Of a DNA stretch of 7,157 nucleotides, positions 5,254 through 7,157 are shown piece after piece. Each line of letters opens with the position of its first letter. The first letter of the stretch is position 1. Made by a program: the position numbers and the translations under genes. Source of the stretch: Gammaproteobacteria bacterium. GTDB taxonomy: Bacteria; Pseudomonadota; Gammaproteobacteria; Steroidobacterales; Woeseiaceae. Below the pieces are notes generated by a model, which was not told where the DNA came from, ran no database searches, and worked only from the letters and a program-made list of their open reading frames with translations. The stretch covers positions 1 through 7,157 of the forward strand of contig DAOWGY010000162.1 in assembly GCA_030641695.1 (NCBI GenBank), given 5' to 3'.

Positions 5254-7130
5254 CACTGGATCGACGCCTCGCCGACCGTTGCGGCACGATCGTAGATTGC
5301 AGCAAGCGCAAATCGCGCTTGCACCGTGTAAATATCGAGGCGTTGCTTCTGAGCCTGCAATTCACCGACGGCGATCGTCTGCAGGAATGCCCGTTGTACG
5401 GCCATGGAATCCTCGACTCGCATCTTCATGCCCTCGATGCGTGGCTCGAGCCCGTACACCCGTTTGCTTAAGGCCTCGAATTCGAGTGGCTGCTGCCGCA
5501 TGGACTGATCGACCTGGCGTCGTGAGCGCTGCGTCTCGACGAGCGCTTCGCCGGTCTGCCGAAGATCACGCCGGATATGCCACAGGCGATTCTTGAAATC
5601 CTTCTCGAGGTCCCATTGCAGCACACCCTTGAGCAGCGCGATCTTGTCGCGAACCTCGTCGGCTTCGGGGATATTTGCCCGCAGTGCCGGCGTGTTTTCG
5701 AGGCCTGTGATCTCACCCCACATTTCAAATTCGCGCTTGTCGGCAAGCGCGAGCCAGTCGTCGCTCTGTTCGATGTCGTTCAACAGCGAATCGTACTCGA
5801 GCTTCCTATCGACCATGCCGTCCAGATCTGCGCGCTCGAGTGTGGCTTCGACTTCGGGCAGGCGTTCCTGGTAAGCAAGCCGGCGCGTTTCGAGCATATT
5901 GGAAAACACTTCGATGCTCTGCTGCCAGTTGTCGAGATTATTCCACAGGTAGTTCAGGTCACGGTAATTCTTCAGTCCTTCCTGAAATTCGTGGGTCGCA
6001 AGCAAGTGAAAAAGATACCGCGCCTCCGGGCCTTCGGGAAGCTCCTCCATACGCCAGTACCAGCCAGTACTGTCGAGCGGGTCGTCGGAAATGAAGTCGT
6101 CGAAAAACTGTCCGGACTCGATGTGGCCGATCGTACGGTCGATGCGATTCGTTTCCTCGTAAAATGCCTCGATCGCGTTGAGGTAGTGGTCGGCGGCCTG
6201 ACTGATCGAGTCGAGCTGCGCCATAGCGTAAGGAATCGCAAGCATCGACTCCTGCACCGCCGAATCAAGCAGGTCTCTGCCGCGTAACTCCATCCACGGC
6301 ACCAGCGCCCTGTCGTAACGATCGAGTTCGGCATCTGCCCAGCCGACACCCAGCAAAGCCTTGTTCGAAAACGGGCCTTCAAGACGCACACGCTGCAACG
6401 GGCGTTTCGCCAGGTGCGGCTGGCCGCTCTGCAACAGCGCGTAACCGAGCGCGAGGTTGGCTTTGTCACGGAGCGAGGTCAGCTCTTCATTCCAGGGATC
6501 GATATCGCCCAACTCATCGAGGATGTCCGCCGCCGCCTCGATATGACCACTGCGAACCAGTGCCACGCCCAGGTTAAATTGCGCATACCGCGACCATTCG
6601 GTCTTGCCTTTCCAGTCCTGCAGTAGTGCGATCGCCTGGCCGTAATCACCGCCATCGATCAGCAATTGCGCCTGCAGCATTGTCGCTTCGCGCTGCAGGT
6701 TCTTCGGTAATTCACCCTCGATGTTGTCGAGGGCCTGCTGTGATTTGTCGAGATAGCCGCGCTGGCGCCAGATCTTGGCAAGAAAGAACCAGGTGCGGTC
6801 GCGTATCTCCGGGTTGACGTTGTCCGCGAGAAGGCGTTCGAAAATCTCGGCCGCTTCGAGATGATGACCGTAGGACAGATACAAACCGCCCTTCAGGAGC
6901 TCAGCCTGGTCCACGTGGTCTTCGAGCTGTGAGCGATTCTGCGCCGCCAGCAATCGCACGATGGCCGGGAAGTAATCTTCCTGAAAGAAGTAATACAGGA
7001 CCTCGCCGTAATGCGCATCCTTTATGACGATGGGCTCGGGGTCGTCCTTAGCCGCAAGCGCGGACGTTGTTGGCATCACGGATGCCAGAAACACGAAACA
7101 GAAAGCGACGATTGAGCAACGAGTGATCAA
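5253..7130 (-). CDS. Exported TPR and helical-repeat protein (GltC/GltD-like scaffold candidate)
   Basis: This 625-aa protein is predicted to be exported. Residues 1-26 look like a Sec signal peptide: a short basic start (MITR), a hydrophobic core (IVAFCFVFLASV), and a likely AxA cleavage near residue 26-27 (TSALA, then AKDD). A motif-like stretch HYGEVLYYFFQEDYF (40-54) opens the mature part. Degenerate TPR-type helix pairs follow, for example near 76-105, 112-138, 150-172, 183-209 and 226-250. Residues about 385-625 are long, charged and helical, with coiled-coil potential around 520-600, and do not read as TPRs. The start is TTG; an in-frame stop lies two codons upstream and a GGGAG site is well spaced. 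The stop overlaps the start of the next TPR gene. The protein probably acts as a periplasmic scaffold in the ExbBD-driven machine. Family assignment by eye is tentative and no enzymatic motif was seen. Confidence 0.85.
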   Translation of the reverse strand: MITRCSIVAFCFVFLASVMPTTSALAAKDDPEPIVIKDAHYGEVLYYFFQEDYFPAIVRLLAAQNRSQLEDHVDQAELLKGGLYLSYGHHLEAAEIFERLLADNVNPEIRDRTWFFLAKIWRQRGYLDKSQQALDNIEGELPKNLQREATMLQAQLLIDGGDYGQAIALLQDWKGKTEWSRYAQFNLGVALVRSGHIEAAADILDELGDIDPWNEELTSLRDKANLALGYALLQSGQPHLAKRPLQRVRLEGPFSNKALLGVGWADAELDRYDRALVPWMELRGRDLLDSAVQESMLAIPYAMAQLDSISQAADHYLNAIEAFYEETNRIDRTIGHIESGQFFDDFISDDPLDSTGWYWRMEELPEGPEARYLFHLLATHEFQEGLKNYRDLNYLWNNLDNWQQSIEVFSNMLETRRLAYQERLPEVEATLERADLDGMVDRKLEYDSLLNDIEQSDDWLALADKREFEMWGEITGLENTPALRANIPEADEVRDKIALLKGVLQWDLEKDFKNRLWHIRRDLRQTGEALVETQRSRRQVDQSMRQQPLEFEALSKRVYGLEPRIEGMKMRVEDSMAVQRAFLQTIAVGELQAQKQRLDIYTVQARFALAAIYDRAATVGEASIQ

Positions 7131-7139
7131 TGATCACTC
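7121..7139. repeat. Perfect 9-1-9 palindrome over the TTG start
   Basis: The plus strand reads GAGTGATCA-A-TGATCACTC, two perfect 9-base inverted arms around a single base. In the minus-strand mRNA it can fold as an 8-bp stem (GAGUGAUC with GAUCACUC) with a three-base loop. The first two bases of the UUG start lie in the loop and the third is in the stem. Part of the GGGAG Shine-Dalgarno (7141-7137) is in the stem. It could limit translation initiation of the 625-aa gene, or be a site for a dimeric DNA-binding protein. Its function is inferred; the symmetry is directly visible. Confidence 0.6.
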
Positions 7140-7157
7140 CCATTCCTTGATGACAAA
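7134..7157 (-). CDS. C-terminal end of an upstream gene (partial, tentative)
   Basis: The last 24 bases of the window, read on the minus strand, give seven sense codons (FVIKEWE) followed by a TGA stop at 7136-7134. This is what the tail of an upstream gene in the same operon would look like. The stop lies three bases before the TTG start of the 625-aa gene, a spacing like the other junctions in this cluster. Only seven codons are visible, so neither family nor reality of the gene can be judged. An open frame of this length is expected by chance; tight spacing is the only support. Confidence 0.35.
   Translation of the reverse strand, partial: FVIKEWE
7137..7141 (-). promoter_or_regulatory. 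Ribosome binding site GGGAG for the TTG-started TPR gene
   Basis: GGGAG on the minus strand lies six bases before the TTG at 7130-7128. An in-frame TGA at 7136-7134 rules out any start further upstream in this frame, so this site decides the TTG start. It overlaps the palindrome described separately. Confidence 0.55.

Noticed and set aside
5577..6287. Plus-strand open frame (236 codons) opposite the 625-aa TPR gene
   Set aside because: Its hydrophobic pattern mirrors the complementary helical codons; there is no independent support for a gene.

Overview
The window looks like part of a chromosome from a Gram-negative bacterium, most plausibly a gammaproteobacterium. It is moderately GC-rich by eye. 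The encoded products are Sec signal peptides, a lipoprotein with an outer-membrane-type +2 residue, and an ExbB/ExbD proton channel, which together require an inner membrane, a periplasm and an outer membrane. The taxonomic guess rests on the general look of the proteins, not on a marker gene. No mobile element, tRNA, rRNA or CRISPR array was seen.

Every credible gene lies on the minus strand, so the region reads from right (7157) to left (1). The order is: the last codons of an upstream gene (7134-7157, tentative); a 625-aa exported TPR and coiled-coil protein (5253-7130); a ~937-aa exported TPR protein (2440-5253); a 219-aa TPR lipoprotein (1803-2462); a 156-aa membrane-anchored or exported protein of unknown family (1336-1806); an ExbB/TolQ/MotA-type channel subunit (607-1248); an ExbD/TolR-type subunit (85-603); and the first 27 codons of a second ExbD/TolR-type subunit cut by the window edge (1-82). 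Junctions are overlaps or gaps of 2-4 bases, except for an 86-base spacer before the exbB-like gene. This strongly suggests one operon with translational coupling.

The combination of one ExbB, two tandem ExbDs, several periplasmic TPR proteins and a TPR lipoprotein resembles the Agl-Glt gliding machinery of Myxococcus xanthus (AglR/AglQ/AglS with TPR-rich Glt proteins), and the related core clusters known in bacteria not shown to glide. The likely working model is an inner-membrane proton-driven motor (ExbB with two ExbDs) coupled through a periplasmic TPR scaffold to an outer-membrane lipoprotein. The cargo or output is unknown. It is not a Tol-Pal or TonB locus on the visible evidence.

The most notable details are these: the first ExbD has Asn where ExbD/TolR proteins carry the proton-binding Asp; a perfect 9-1-9 palindrome covers the TTG start of the 625-aa gene; and the 156-aa protein has no recognisable family but sits at the centre of the cluster.
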